64,000 bases of DNA from Chamaecyparis obtusa (Eukaryota > Streptophyta > Pinopsida > Cupressales > Cupressaceae): NCBI GenBank assembly GCA_027943335.1, contig BSBK01007732.1:1-64000 (forward strand). Direction: 5' to 3'. The position numbers and the translations under genes are program-made. Shown here piece by piece: positions 45,822 to 58,344 of this stretch (the first letter of the stretch is position 1; each line of letters opens with the position of its first letter). The notes under the pieces are model-generated. The model saw nothing but the letters and a program-made list of their open reading frames with translations, was not told the DNA's origin and ran no database searches.

Positions 45822-47787
45822 TTACCAATAATAACTAGCCCTAAGCAATGTCTGAGCTAGTGAAGGATAGTTAGAATGTGATCCACATATGCCATCGTGG
45901 ATTTCAGCTAGCACTTTTTCTGACTCCTCTATTTCTAAACACTTAAGGAGAGTTCCGTCTAGACCCTTCCTATACAAGTCACCAAAGACAAAGGCAAAGT
46001 GTAAGGGATGGCGGAAAGAATGGCATGGTGGATTTTCAAGAGGAATATGGGGTGGAAGACATGAAAAGATGGTAGGATTGTAAAATTTGTGAGCAGGATA
46101 GCGTAATTCGTCCACCAGGAACTTGAAGTGAAATTTATGCCTTTTCATTTGTAAGATGGATTTTGAAGTAACAAAAGCATTAGCAACTTTGTTCTCAACT
46201 TTAGGAATGGGCTGAAGTATACCAGATATGAGATCATGCTTGAAGTAGTGCACCATTTTTTTGTAGAGAATCATCTTGTCATCTTTTCTTTGAGAATCAT
46301 TATTTTTTAGAAGATTTTTATTTTTACTTTTCTTAGGTTTGGATACCACCACAATGTGGTTTTTACCATTTGACCATTGCTCTTTTCTTTTGACTTGATG
46401 ACTGTGATGTTTGATTGCTGATTCAATATTTTTTGTGGCTAGTTCACTGGTGGAAGAAGTAATAGGTGTTGATGCGAGATGAAATGAAGTGGCTGGTTCA
46501 ACAACATTTATGTGAGGGATGTCATCTCTGGTGACAAGAGAGGTCAAGCCTATAGGGTAAGCTCCAAAAGTAGCTAGATCTAGATTTTTCATAGAAGGAC
46601 CAACATAGTCTACTAAGGCAATACGGGGAATAAACCCATTAAACCCTTCGTGAGACTCATTGACTACATCGGGATGGTTACTAGAGGTATGAACTACATC
46701 AATCCATATCTGTCATGGGAGGATCTTCTGGAAGAGGCTTAAGATACTGAGAAGTAGAAATACTCATGTCATTATGTGAGAGATCACCTCTTTGTAGCAG
46801 TCGTGCAATGTTACGATGTTGTCTATCATAGTTCAATGATTCTTTAGGCACATAGGTTCTAGACATAGAGGCCTCAGCTATATCATCAATAGATATACAT
46901 TCTTCTCCCCAAAGAAGTGAAGTAGAAGGAAGATCATCTCCCATTTGAACCATAGTGTGCAGTGGTGACTCATCTGTATCTGTGTCTGAAATACTAAGCA
47001 TGGGAGTATTTTTGGAATTATCTCTATAGATCCACTCTTGAATAGCTTGTTCTTCTCTTTCTGCTTCTAAAGGAATGGATGAAGGAACAAAAGTATCAAA
47101 GATCATCATAGCAGAAGTGGAAGGCTTCATGTGATTAGAAGGTCTCCCATATGACCTAGGAGAAACAGGTATAGAAGCAAACGAACCTAGTGTATATTCA
47201 CCCATACCAAGGCTCATCATCTTAAGTGATTTCTTAGCAGCAACTAGAGACGTACCAAGATCAACAGTAGGTTCATTGTGAGGAACAAATTTTTCAATAG
47301 TAGCAAGAGCATTAATAGCAATAGTATGGTCTCTAGGAATCACAACTTCAGTGCCATTGTATGGAAATTTGACGCACTGATGATAAGTGGAAGGAATAAC
47401 CTGCATGTCATGGATCCAAGGATGACCCAAAAGAATGTTATATGCGAGTGGGATGTCCAATACTTGGAAGCTAATATCTTTCATGACAGGGCCCACTTGA
47501 ACAGGTAGCATGACAAGACCTTTGGAAGATCTGTCCACTTCATCGTAAGCTTTTATAGTAATCTTCTTCTTAGAATCCACAGTGACTTATGAAAAACCCA
47601 ATTGTTGTATGACATTGAAAGAAACAATATTTAACCCTGTACCATTGTCTATCAGGACTCAGCGGACTCAGGTATTGTAGACTAGAACTTCAATGTGTAA
47701 AGCTAGATCATGCGGGTGAGCAATAGATATGTCATATTTTGCAAAAAAGGAGAGAGATAGCAGAGATGAAATGTGGTTGACCATAGC
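45822..47787 (-). pseudogene. Element D protease region fused to an integrase zinc-domain tail (RT and RNase H deleted)
   Basis: The protease active-site strand reads VLIDNGTGLNIVSFN (DNG rather than DTG/DSG) near 47640, with two TGA stops just upstream. Next come GPVMKDISFQVLDIPLAYNI, LLGHPWIHDMQ and IPSTYHQCVKFP, the conserved C-terminal part of gypsy proteases. A long low-complexity linker follows, and after 46000 DLYRKGLDGTLLKCLEIEES, EIHDGICGSH and LLRASYYW, the first half of the H-H-C-C integrase domain. Nothing of RT or RNase H lies between. A 2-bp deletion near 46702 relative to the second copy breaks the linker. The same fusion in the second copy shows it is a family trait. Confidence 0.8.
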
Positions 47788-50000
47788 CTAAAATTGATTC
47801 AGATCAATGTCATTGGGAACACATGTACGTAGAGCCTCATCAAGAATCTCTCTATGTGAAGGGGATAACCAAAGAAACTCAAGGATAGATATCTGTGCTA
47901 GTGTCTTTTGCAAATGTTGGACAAGATCATAGCTAAGGGTGGCTGAAGGAGCCACTTGTTTGGAAGGCAAAGCTTGCTTGGGATCTTGCGTAGTTTTAAG
48001 GACAATCTTAGCTTGCCCCCTAGTAACAACATTCAGTGTCTCACTTCGGGAAGATGAACTACCATGTGTTTGAAAGACTAACTTTGGCTTACCATGATTG
48101 GTGTTATTATCATCTTGAGATCTCACCATAAGAAAATTTTCAATGAGCTCTACCATGTTGATCACAGGCGTATTAGAAGGATACGTGTAATTGATCTTAG
48201 CATCATGATTCTTCTTATGTGCTTGAGAGGTTTCCCCCTTATCATGCTTAGGTAGAGGATCTTTGAAAGCTATGTGATTAGAATTTTTAGTTAAGCCATC
48301 AGTGGAGATTATGTTGTTCACAATGAGGTCCTGAATATCATCCTTAAGCTTAAAACAATTGTCTATCAGATGTCCCTTATTTCTGTGATAATGACAGTAA
48401 TGATCATCTCTCCACCAATTGGGCCTATTTAGCGGATCCCAGTTACCAAGTTTATCAGGAAGTGTAAGATATCCATTGTCAACCAAAGTCTTAAGGATCA
48501 CATCGTAAGGTTCTACCAATTTGGTATAGATTCTCTTTCGGAATGACTTCCTAGGCTTATCTACATATTGAGGTTTAGGAGCACTATGAGCATTGGCAGC
48601 TTCTTGTTGTTTTGCTGCATAGATAGCATTGGAGAGATTGAAAGGGGACTCTTTAGCTTTAGGAGCATCAACAACCCCATCAGTAACAACATACTTGTTC
48701 TAATTCCAAGGTTTGTTCTTGTCTTTTCCATTGCCTTTAGCATCTTTATTAATAACAATATCCCCTTTTCTTATAGCTACATCCTCAATTCGATATGTGC
48801 TTTCAACCATGTCTTGGAAGGAGGAGAACAGTTGCTTCCTTAAATCATAATATAGCTCAGGCACAAGAGTGTTGACAAAAATGTCAATCTTTTCTCTCTC
48901 GGGTAACTGACGAGGATACCTAGAATACAATGACCTCCAACATTGTAAGTAAGTTGCAAATGGCTCACCTTGATGTTGTCTTAAATTACCAAGATCTATC
49001 ATGGTGACAGGTTGTTGGATGTTGTAAGAATAATGTTGTGTGAAGCACATAGCTAACTCATCAAAAGTCTTCAAAGGAGGTGTCAACTTTGCAAACCATT
49101 CTAAAGCTTGTCCTCTTAAGCTTCTAGGGAACAGTTGTAGAAGAAATGTGTCTTCATGAAGAAAGTCCATACTAAGAGCATAAAAGTGATGCAAATGGTC
49201 ATGGGGATCACCATTTCCATCATACTTATCATATTTGGGAACCTCAATATCCCTAGGAAATGGGACCATGTATAGACTCCTATCAAAGGGAAGAGCACAA
49301 ATTGATTCTACAAAAGAGACCTTTGGAGGCTCTCTTTCTAATGCCATTTGGGTAAGGCATTGATTTGTCCGACGCAGTTCTTCCTGAAGGACTTCCAATT
49401 TAGTTGGTACTTTTTGTTGGACAATTTGTCTGACATCATAGCCGAGAGGAAGCTTGTATCCTCTAGAAGTCATATATTGAAAATATTGATCGCCATTACA
49501 CTCTAAAAGCTTATGCATCATTCGTTGGAAGACCACATCTTGTTAAAATCTCATAAGATCCTCACTAGAAATCTCATCATCAGCCTCTGCCTCATGTTGA
49601 GAGGGAGGAGGCCTACAGGGTGAAGAAGGCATACCAAAAGTAGGTCTTGGAGGAGATCTTGGTGGTGTGTTGTTGCCATTGTTGCCATTGATAAAAAGAG
49701 GCCTATGCTCATGATTACTAGTCTCAGGTTGCTCATGAAATGTCCCTCTATAAGCCATGCACCTAGTAGCATCCATCCTTTGTTGATTGTGTTCTTTGTC
49801 TAAGCGTGCTTGGTTATCCTTATGCTCAAAGTGTTCTTGCAAGTGGAATTTTTCTTGTTTAGTCAAAGTGAGCAAGACACTGTCTGTGTTTTTGGGGGTC
49901 TTGAATGCGGAAAAGAGGAAACCTCCTTTGTACCATGGGGTAGCCTTAGAATCCTCAGATTGGTTAGAACTAGAATTGTTGTTTCTAATGGGTGCTCATG
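47788..50000 (-). pseudogene. Element D gag
   Basis: The N-terminal part is Ser/Asn-rich with a charged segment (EQHFEHKD-like near 49840) and FHEQPETSNHEH. After a TAA at 49543 the frame continues with the retrotransposon gag core: VPKYDKYDGNGDPHDHLHHF, ALEWFAKLTPPLKTFDELA and FVNTLVPELYYDLRKQLF. After a TAG near 48700 comes a zinc finger CHYHRNKGHLIDNC and a Lys/Thr-rich tail ending at 47788. Gag forms the particle and packages RNA. Both internal stops fall at the same codons in the inserted copy at 52673-57715, so the parent was already broken there. Confidence 0.82.
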
Positions 50001-52441
50001 AGCATCTAGTTGGAGAAGGTAACTATGTATAATTGAACGGAGGATGACTCTCTTGCTCAAATTGAGACCGAGTTGTAACCAGCATGAAAAGAGATGTTGG
50101 TTGACTAATAGAATGAGACAAAGTTTCTTAGATTTTAGATAAGGAAAGATAATAAAGATCACTTGTCAAAGTAGAACAATAGAGAGATGGCTCATCAAAA
50201 GTGCTCAAGCACTTACAACAATCAATTGACTAAAGCCGAGAAGTGAGCAAGAAGCTCAATAAGCAAGTAGCTAGAGAGGTAACCGTGATGCGACAAGTGA
50301 TCAAGAGTAGCATTCGTTAAGCTCAAATCCAATAGTTTTAGCTCTTTTTTTTTTTTAGTCTAGAACAAATCTAAGCATGTAGATAACAGACTAGTTTCAG
50401 GTAAGAATAAAAAATGACACTCTATGATAGGTTAAAATGCAAGTTTAGCAGCTCCAGATTGCAGCAATGATAGGACAGCAGAAAGATTCTAGGTGATACT
50501 TTCCAGGTAGACAGGGCGATACTTCTCAGTCAGGTGATACTTCACCTTAAGCCAGGTGATAGACCTCAATATACCAGAGCGATAGACTTTAGGCAAAGCA
50601 GGTGATAGACGGCTGGTGTGAACTATCACATGATATTTCTCATTAAGGCATGCGATACTGTTGCAAATTTGAGCGATTCTTTGACCAGTGAACATAAAAA
50701 TCTTAGTTTTGAAGCTTTTTGATCAAGTTTGAAGGTCGGATAGTGCAATTTCTTAGTTTGACAAGCAGTAACAACAGATAAAAGATAGGTTTGCAAACAG
50801 TATAGGATGAAACATGTCATAGAACACTTGAAACAAGGGCAAAAGAAACCTTGCCAAGACAAGCACTTGTGATATCAAAATGAAAAATTCTATGAGTGCT
50901 ACCATTTTGTTGAATGCTGAGAATGTTTACACTAGTATAGCACAATCGAAGACAATTCAAGCAATTACTACCTAGAACGACAAGGCTCATTACTTAGCAA
51001 CATGGCCCACAACTTGATGCTCCCTTGCCTCACACCATGTGGTTGCCCACAAGAGATATTGGCATTGTCATGGAAGTGTCAAAAACAAAACCAAAGCAAC
51101 ACATATGGTGAGTGTCTTGGGGTGATCCAAGTAAGTCCACTTGGATCAATCCTTGCACCAAGAAGCTAAGTGGCTAAAATAAGGTGGCCTCTATCTAAAG
51201 GTTCATAGTAATGGCTTCTGTTCATAGCACCCCTCTTGCTCCTCATAAAGGACTAGGACCTCACGGCCTAAAGAGTACCTTAAGCATTCTTGCTTAATGC
51301 TTTTCTCATGGTCACAATCCCACAAGTTACTCACATCAAGCGAAGATAAGTACTATGTCTACCAAGGTTTTGTGTCCTTGATAGCCTTGAGATTATAGTG
51401 AGTTGGAATAGCTGGCAAAAGGCTTGTCCCCACGTGGGTCATTCCTCTTGATTGCTCAAGAGTAGGCCCGCTAAAGGATTCTAAATCTAAACAAAAAGTG
51501 GATCAATTCTTGAGGTTCAAGGTTTTTGGTTCACCACAAGGGTGAAGAGCATACTCCCCTATCTTAAAAATAAAACCCAAACACACCAAGCAAAGATTTA
51601 GTTACCCCCTTGCTTCAAAATCCCAAGATGGGTCAAGATTTCTATTTCACCACAAGGGTGAAGAGCATACTCTCCTACCACCTCAAAATTCTTACAACAA
51701 GGTATTAAGTGCCTATGAAATGAAACAACTAGTATATGCTGCACTTAATAAAAAAATCAATTAGACAAGCACTTGATTTGGTTTTTATGCTTAGGGCAGC
51801 CCTACAAAAACCATTAGTAGCCCTCTTTGACATGTGTTATTTAAGCAAATTTCAAGAAATGAGAGCACCTACAAGCACAACTTGTTAGCTCCACAATGGT
51901 TAGCACATCAAAAATTAGATAATCTGCATGTAAAATAGCTAATCAAATGATAAAATCTGAAAATGAAACCATCATGGTTGGATTAGGCTTGGAAAGACCT
52001 TTCCAATGATATATCATGCTGGAATTTTCAGAAAATTTCAAAAAGATAGCTAAGCACTCGAAACTTGCAAGATGGATAAAATAACTCAAAAATAGCTCAT
52101 TGTCGGGTACAGACACCAGTATCGCGTGATACTTCACAGTATACTAGGTGATACTTTTCTATCTGTGTGATATTTCACTTGACACCAGGTGATACTTCAC
52201 CGAGACCAGGCAATATTCTTTTCTATAGCTAGGCGATACTTCTGATAGGTGAAGTATCACATGCACATATAGAGGTATATCGTGCGATACTTTTGGAAAG
52301 TATCGTATGATATTCTGAGACAAAAAAATAGAGACTAAAAATTAAGCTAAAAACTTGCTGAAAAATTGACAGAAAATGATAGAAATGCAGAAAAGGAAGG
52401 GACAAAGCTAGTCTACTCTACCCCACGATGGGTGCCAAAAA
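50001..52441 (-). other. Element D 5' leader and primer binding site
   Basis: The PBS (coding strand TTTTTGGCACCCATCGTGGG) lies at about 52421-52440 beside the 5' LTR. The ~2.4-kb leader has no convincing ORF. Two clusters of a GYGATACTT-like motif (about 50490-50665 and 52115-52315) stand out. Several stretches of plain non-coding text lie between, with paired copies of TTCACCACAAGGGTGAAGAG at 51529 and 51645. Confidence 0.65.
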
Positions 52442-52663
52442 TGTGTGCTATAATTGTGTCACACTTCTATGAATCATTACATTCAAGAACACTCAAGAAT
52501 GAGGTCTCAAAAATTGATCCATAGCTCCCTAGGCATGGAGTGCAAGGGTTTTTAAAAATGCTCTCAGCTAGAGCTATTTAGCCAATAACCTTGCTAGTAA
52601 ACCATGCAATGGGAGATTCAAATGAAGACAAGGGAAAGAATGCCAATATCCTCAAGAATCAAA
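52442..52663 (-). repeat. Element D 5' LTR, inner segment
   Basis: Matches 42859-43080 of the 3' LTR from TGTGTGCTATAATTG up to CTCAAGAATCAAA, where it stops and foreign D-interior sequence begins. Confidence 0.9.
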
Positions 52664-52700
52664 CCAATATCAACCAATAATAACCAGCCCTAAGCAATGT

Positions 52701-54347
52701 CTAAGATAGTGAAGGATTGTTAGAATGTGATCCACATATGCCATCGTGGATTTCAGCTAGCACTTTTTCTGACTCCTCTATTTCTAGACACTTAAGGAGA
52801 GTTTTATCTAGACCCTTCCTATACAAGTCACCAAAGATAAAGGCAAAGTGTAAGGGATGGCAGAAAGAATGGCATGGTGGATTTCCAGGAGGAATATGGG
52901 GTGGAAGACATGAAAAGATGGTAGGATTGTAAAATTTGAGAGCAGGATAGCATAATTTGTCCACTAGGAACTTGAAGTGAAATTTATGCCTTTTCATTGG
53001 TAAGATGGATTTTGAAGTAACCAAAGCATTAGCAACTTTGTTCTTAGCTTTAGGAATGGGCTGAAGTATACCAGATATGAGATCATGCTTGAAGTAGTGC
53101 ACCATTTTTTTGTAGAGAATCAGCTTGTCATCTTTTATTTGAGAATCATTATTTTTTAGCAAATTTTTATTTTTACTTTTCTTAGGTTTGGATGCCACCA
53201 CAATGTGGTTTTCTCCATCTGACCATTGCTCTTTTCTTTTGACTTGATGACTGTGATGTTTGATTGCTGATTCAATATTTTTTGTGGCTAGTTCGCTGGT
53301 GGAAGAAGTAATAGGTGTTGATGCGAGATGAAATGAAGTGGCTGGTTCAACAACATTTATGTGAGGGATGTCATCTCTGGTGACAAGAGAGGTCAAGCCT
53401 ATAGGGTAAGCTCCAAAAGTATCTAGATCTAGATTTGTCATAGAAGGACCAACATAGTCTACTAAAGCAATATGGGGAACAAACCCATTAAACCCTTCAC
53501 GAGACTCATTGACTACATCAGGATGGTTACCAAAGGTATGAACTACATCAACATCCATATCTGTCATGGGAGGATCTTCTGGAAGAGGCTTAAGATGCTG
53601 AGAAGTAGAAATACTCATGTCATTATGTGAGAGATTACCTCTTTGTAGCAGTCGTGCAATGTTGTGACGTTGTCTATCATAGTTCAATGATTCTTTAGGC
53701 ACATAGGTTCTAGACATAGAGGCCTCAGCTATATCATCAATAGATATACATTCTTCTCCCCAAAGAAGTGAAGTAGAAGGAAGATCATCTCCCATTTGAA
53801 CCATAGTATGCAATGGTGACTCATCTATATCTGTGTCTGAATTACTGAGCATGGGAGTATTTCTGGAATTATCTGTATAGATCCACTCTAGAATAGGTTG
53901 TTCTTCTCTTTCTACTTCTAAAGGAATGGATGAAGGAACAAAAGTATCAAAGATCATCATAGCAGAAGTGGAAGGCTTCATGTGATCAGAAGGTCTCCCA
54001 TATGACCTAGGAGAAACAGGTATAGAAGCAAAGGAACCCAGCGTATATTCACCCATACCAAGGCTCATCATCTTAAGTGATTTCTTAGCAGCAACTAGAG
54101 ACGTACTAGGATCAACAGTAGGTTCATTGTGAGGAACAAATTTTTCAGCAATAGCAAGAGCATTAATAGCAATAGTATGGTCTCTAGGAATCACAACTTC
54201 AGTGCCATTGTATGGAAATTTGATGCACTGATGATAAGTGGAAGGAATAGCCTGCATGTTATGGATCCAAGGATGACCCAAAAGAATGTTATATGCGAGT
54301 GGGATGTCCAATACTTGGAAGCTAATATCTTTCATGATAGGGCCCAC
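52701..54347 (-). pseudogene. Protease C-terminal region, linker and integrase zinc tail, second copy
   Basis: This 548-codon frame is open, whereas the resident copy (45822-47580) is frameshifted. It begins in the protease C-terminal part (DISFQVLDIPLAYNILLGHP), has the same acidic/Ser-rich linker, then DLYRKGLDKTLLKCLEIEES and EIHDGICGSHSNNPSLS. The frame ends just inside the region corresponding to the resident ORF end. It has no start codon of its own; it is part of a longer broken Gag-Pro frame. Confidence 0.75.
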
Positions 54348-54452
54348 TCAGACAGGCAGCGTGACAAGACCTTTGGAAGATCTTTCCACTTCATCGTAAG
54401 CTTTTATAGTAATCTTCTTCTAAGAATCCATAGCAAATTTTGACAAACCCAA

Positions 54453-56852
54453 TCATTGTATGAGATTGAAAGAAACAATATTTAACCCTTCACCATTGTC
54501 TATCAGGACTCGGCGGACTCGGGTATTGTAGACTAGAACTTCAATGTGTAAAGCTAGATTATGCAGGTGAGCAATAGATATGTGATCTTCTGCAGAAAAG
54601 GAGAGAGATAGTGGAGATGAAATGTGGTTGACCATAGCTTGAAATTGATTTGGATCAATGTCATTGGGAACACATGTTGTACGTAGAGCCTCATCAAGAA
54701 TCTCTCTATGTGAAGGGGATAACCGAAGCAACTCAAGGATAGATATCTGTGCTAGTGTCTTTTGCAAATGTTGGTCAAGATCATAGCTAAGGGTGGCTGA
54801 AGGAGCCACTTGTTTGGAAGGCAAAGCTTTCTTGGGATCTTAGGTAGTTTTAAGGACAATCTTGGCTTGCCCCCTAGTAACAACATTCAGTGTCTCACTT
54901 TGGGAAGATGAACTACCACGTGTTTGCAAGACTAACTTTGGCCTACCATGATTGGTGTTATTATCATCTTGAGATCTCACCATAAGAACATTTTCAATGG
55001 GCTCTACCATGTTGATCACAGGTGTATTAGAAGGATACGTGTAATTGATCTTAGCATCATGATTCTTCTTATGTGCTTGAGAGGTTTCCCCCTTATCATG
55101 CTTAGGTAGAGGATCTTTGAAAGATGTGTGATCAGAATTTTTAGTTAAGCCATTAGTGGAGATTGTCCCATTCTCAATGAGGTCCTGAATATCATCCTTA
55201 AGCTTAAAAAAATTATCTGTCGGATGTCCCTTGTTTCTATGATAATGGCAGTAATGATCATCTCTCCACCAATTGGGCCTATTTAGCGGATCCCAATTAC
55301 CAGGTTTATCAGGAAGTGTAAGATATCCATTGTCAACCAAAGTCTTAAGGATCACATCGTAAGGTTCTGCCAACTTGGTATAGATTCTCTTTTGGAATGA
55401 CTTCCTAGATTTATCTGCATATTGAGGTTTAGGAGCATTGTGAGCATTTGTAGCTTCTTGTTGTTTTGTTGCATAGATAGCATTGGAGAGATTGAAAGAA
55501 GACTCTTTAGCTTTAGGAGCATCAACAACCCCATCAGTAACAACATACTTATTTTAATTCCAAGGTTTGTTCTTGTCTTTGCCATTTCCTTTAGCATCTT
55601 TATTAATAACAATATCCCCTTTTCTTATAGCTACATCCTCAATTCGATATGTGTTTTCAACCATGTCATGGAAGGAGGAGAACAGTTGCTTCCTTAAATC
55701 ATAATATAGCTCAGGCACAAGAGTGTTGATGAAAATGTCAATCTTTTCTCTCTCGGGTAACTGACGAGGATACCTAGAATACAATGACCTCTAATGTTGT
55801 AAGTAAGTTGCAAATGGCTCACCTTGATGTTGTCTTAAATTACCGAGATCTATCATGGTGACAGGTTGTTGGATGTTGTAAGAATAATGTTGTGTGAACC
55901 ACATAGCTAACTCATCCAAAGTCTTCAAAGGAGGTGTCAACTTTACAAACCATTCTAAAGCTTGTCCTCTTAAGCTTATAGGGAACAGTCGTAGAAGAAA
56001 TGTGTCTTCATGAAGAAAGTCCATACTAAGAGCATAAAAGTGACACAAATGGTCATGGGGATCACCATTTCCATCATACTTGTCATATTTGGGAACCTCA
56101 ATATCCCTAGGAAATGGGACCATGTATAGACTCCTATCAAAGGGAAGAGCACAAATTGATTCTACAAAAGAGACCTTTGGAGGCTCTCTTTCTAATTCCA
56201 TTTGGGTAAGCCATTGATTTGTCCGACGCAATTCTTCCTGAAGGACTTCCAATTTAGTTGGTACTATTTTTTGGACAATTTGTCTAACATCATAGCCGGG
56301 AGGAAGCTTGTATCCTCTAGAAGTCATATATTGAAAATATTGATTGCCATTACGCTCTAAAAGCTTATGCATCATTCGTTGGAAGACCACATCTTGTTAA
56401 AATCTCATAAGATCCTCACTAGAAATCTCATCATCAGCCTTTGCCTCATGTTGAGAGGGAGGAGGCCTAGGGGTTGAAGAAGGCATACCAAAAGTAGGTC
56501 TTGGAGGAGATCTTGGTGGCGTGTTGTTGCCATTGTTGCCATTGATAAAAAGAGGTCTATGCTCATGATTACTAGTCTCAGGTTGCTCATAAAGTGTCCC
56601 TCTATAAGCCATGCACCTAGTAGCATCCATCCTTTGTTGATTGTGTTCTTTGTCTAAGCACGCTTGGTTATCCTTATGCTCAAAGTGTTCTTGTAAGCAT
56701 TGGAATTTTTCTTGTTCAGTCAAAGTGAGCGAGACATTGTCTGTGTTTTTTGGGGTCTTGAATGAAGAAAAGAGGAAACCTCCTTTGTACCATGAGGTAG
56801 CCTTGGAATCCTCAGATTGGTTAGAACTAGAACTGTTGTTGCTAATGGGCAC
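54453..56852 (-). pseudogene. Gag and protease active-site region, second copy
   Basis: Fragments at 56852-56397, 56390-55791, 55784-55554, 55373-54840 and 54824-54453 form one collinear gag to protease reading. They include the gag core, the zinc finger region (CHYHRNKGHPTDN, where Phe replaces the final Cys) and the protease strand VLIDNGEGLNIVSFN. Stops after MRF and after PWN occur at the same codons as in the resident copy. Other stops are private, such as the TAA at 54840 where the resident copy has CAA. Confidence 0.78.
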
Positions 56853-57715
56853 TCGTGAGCATCTAGTTGGAGAAGGTAACTATGTATAATTGAATGGGGG
56901 ATGACTCTCCTACTCAAATTGAGACAGAGTTGTAACCGGCATGAAAAGAGATGTTGGTTGACTAATAGAATGAGACAAAGTTTCTCAGATTTGAGATAAG
57001 AAAAGATAATAAAGATCACTTGTCAAAGTAGAACAATAGAGAGATGGCTTATCAAAAGTGCTCAAGCACTTACAGTAATCAATTGACTAAAGCCGAGTAG
57101 CGAGCAAGAAGCTCAATAAGCAAGTAGCTAGAGAGGTAACCGTGATGCGACAAGTGATCAAGAGTAGCATTTGTTAAGCTCAAATCCAATAGTTTTAGCT
57201 CTTTTTTTTTATCAATCTAGAACAAATCTAAGCATGTAGATAACAAACTAGTTTCAGGTAAGAACAGAAAAGGACACTCTACGACAAGTTAAAATGCAAG
57301 TTTAGCAGCTCCAGATTGCAGCAATGATAGGACAGCAGAAAGATTCTGGGTGATACTTTCCAGGCAGACAGGGTGATACTTCTCAGTTGGGTGATACTTC
57401 ACCTTAAGCTAGGTGATAGACCTCAATATACCAAAGTGATAGACTTTAGGCAAAGTAGGTGATAGACGGCAGGCACGAACTATCGCATGATATTTCTCAT
57501 TAAGGCATGCGATACTATTGCAGATTTGGGTGATTCTTTGATTAGTGAACATAAAAATATCCATTTTGAAGCATTTTGATCAAGTTTGAAGGTTGGATAG
57601 TGCAATTTCTTAGTTTGACAAGTAGTAAAAATAGATAAAAGATAGGTTTGCAAATAGTATAGGATCAAACATGTCATAGAACACTTGAAACAAGGGCAAA
57701 AGCAACCTTGCCAAG

Positions 57716-58344
57716 AAAGCCTCCTAGTTAAGCTAGATGAATTAATCTAAAGCATAAAGGAACTCTAAGCTAAGAATGCCATAAAAATGAAGCTACTATG
57801 CAAGAAATGAAACTATGATAACATGTAGATGCAAAAGCCAAGAATGCTCCAAATCTTCAAAAGCTCCAAGATGACCTAGAAAACCTGCAGCATAACATTA
57901 GCATAAAAAGCTAAGATATGAAAATGAAGAAGAGAGCTCTCCTTTTATAAGAAATGAAAAGGAATGGACCATGGAGATTAAGAGGAAAAATATTTAATCA
58001 ACGGTGGAGCCTAAAAGAGGAGCAATCCATGTGCACAAATATCCTCCAATGATAAAATAAGAGTTGACTTTTGTATCCATATGAGACAAAAAGTGTTTTT
58101 TCCCTTTTTATAAAATAAGAGTAATGCTTTATTTGTGCAACTTAGGATAAGAGGAAAAGTGGGGGCTTTTATTTATTAAAAGGGGAGGAAATATTCCTTT
58201 TAATAAATAAAGACTTAGGATAAGATGGTTAGCCCATAGAAAATAATCAAATAAATGATAGAACTAGGATTTGATCAAGAATAGGCAATTTATGATTTAG
58301 CAAAAGGGGCTAATAGTCTAGGTGACCATTTTTAGGTGTATACA
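57716..58344 (-). repeat. Element D 5' LTR, outer segment
   Basis: Matches 43153-43782 of the 3' LTR and ends GGTGTATACA, followed by the duplication CTTGG at 58345-58349. The coding-strand TATA is at 57942-57949, so the promoter lies in this outer segment. A transcript would cross the captured fragment before reaching the true PBS. Confidence 0.9.

Larger units (their letters stand above)
52664..57715 (-). mobile_element. 5.05-kb fragment of a D-family interior captured inside the D 5' LTR
   Basis: 52673-57716 matches 45824-50859 nearly base for base and in the same orientation. A 9-bp filler, CCAATATCA, sits at the left junction. The host LTR has lost about 72 bp (equivalent to 43081-43152). 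There is no LTR, PBS or target-site duplication of its own. It runs from the leader through gag and protease to the integrase tail. Differences from the resident copy show it came from a sister element or diverged after copying. Confidence 0.88.
42859..58344 (-). mobile_element. Element D: non-autonomous Ty3/gypsy element inserted in the gag of B
   Basis: The element has LTR ends TGTGTGCTATAATTG and GGTGTATACA on the plus strand and an exact duplication CTTGG (42854-42858 and 58345-58349). On the minus strand it runs 5' LTR, PBS TTTTTGGCACCCATCGTGGG (~52421-52440), a ~2.4-kb leader, broken gag, protease region, an integrase zinc-domain tail, 3' untranslated DNA, polypurine tract AAAGAGGGGCAAA and 3' LTR (42859-43782). 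RT, RNase H and the integrase core are absent. The 5' LTR is split by a 5.05-kb piece of D-family interior. The PBS type is usual for Athila/Tat-group gypsy elements. Confidence 0.9.
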
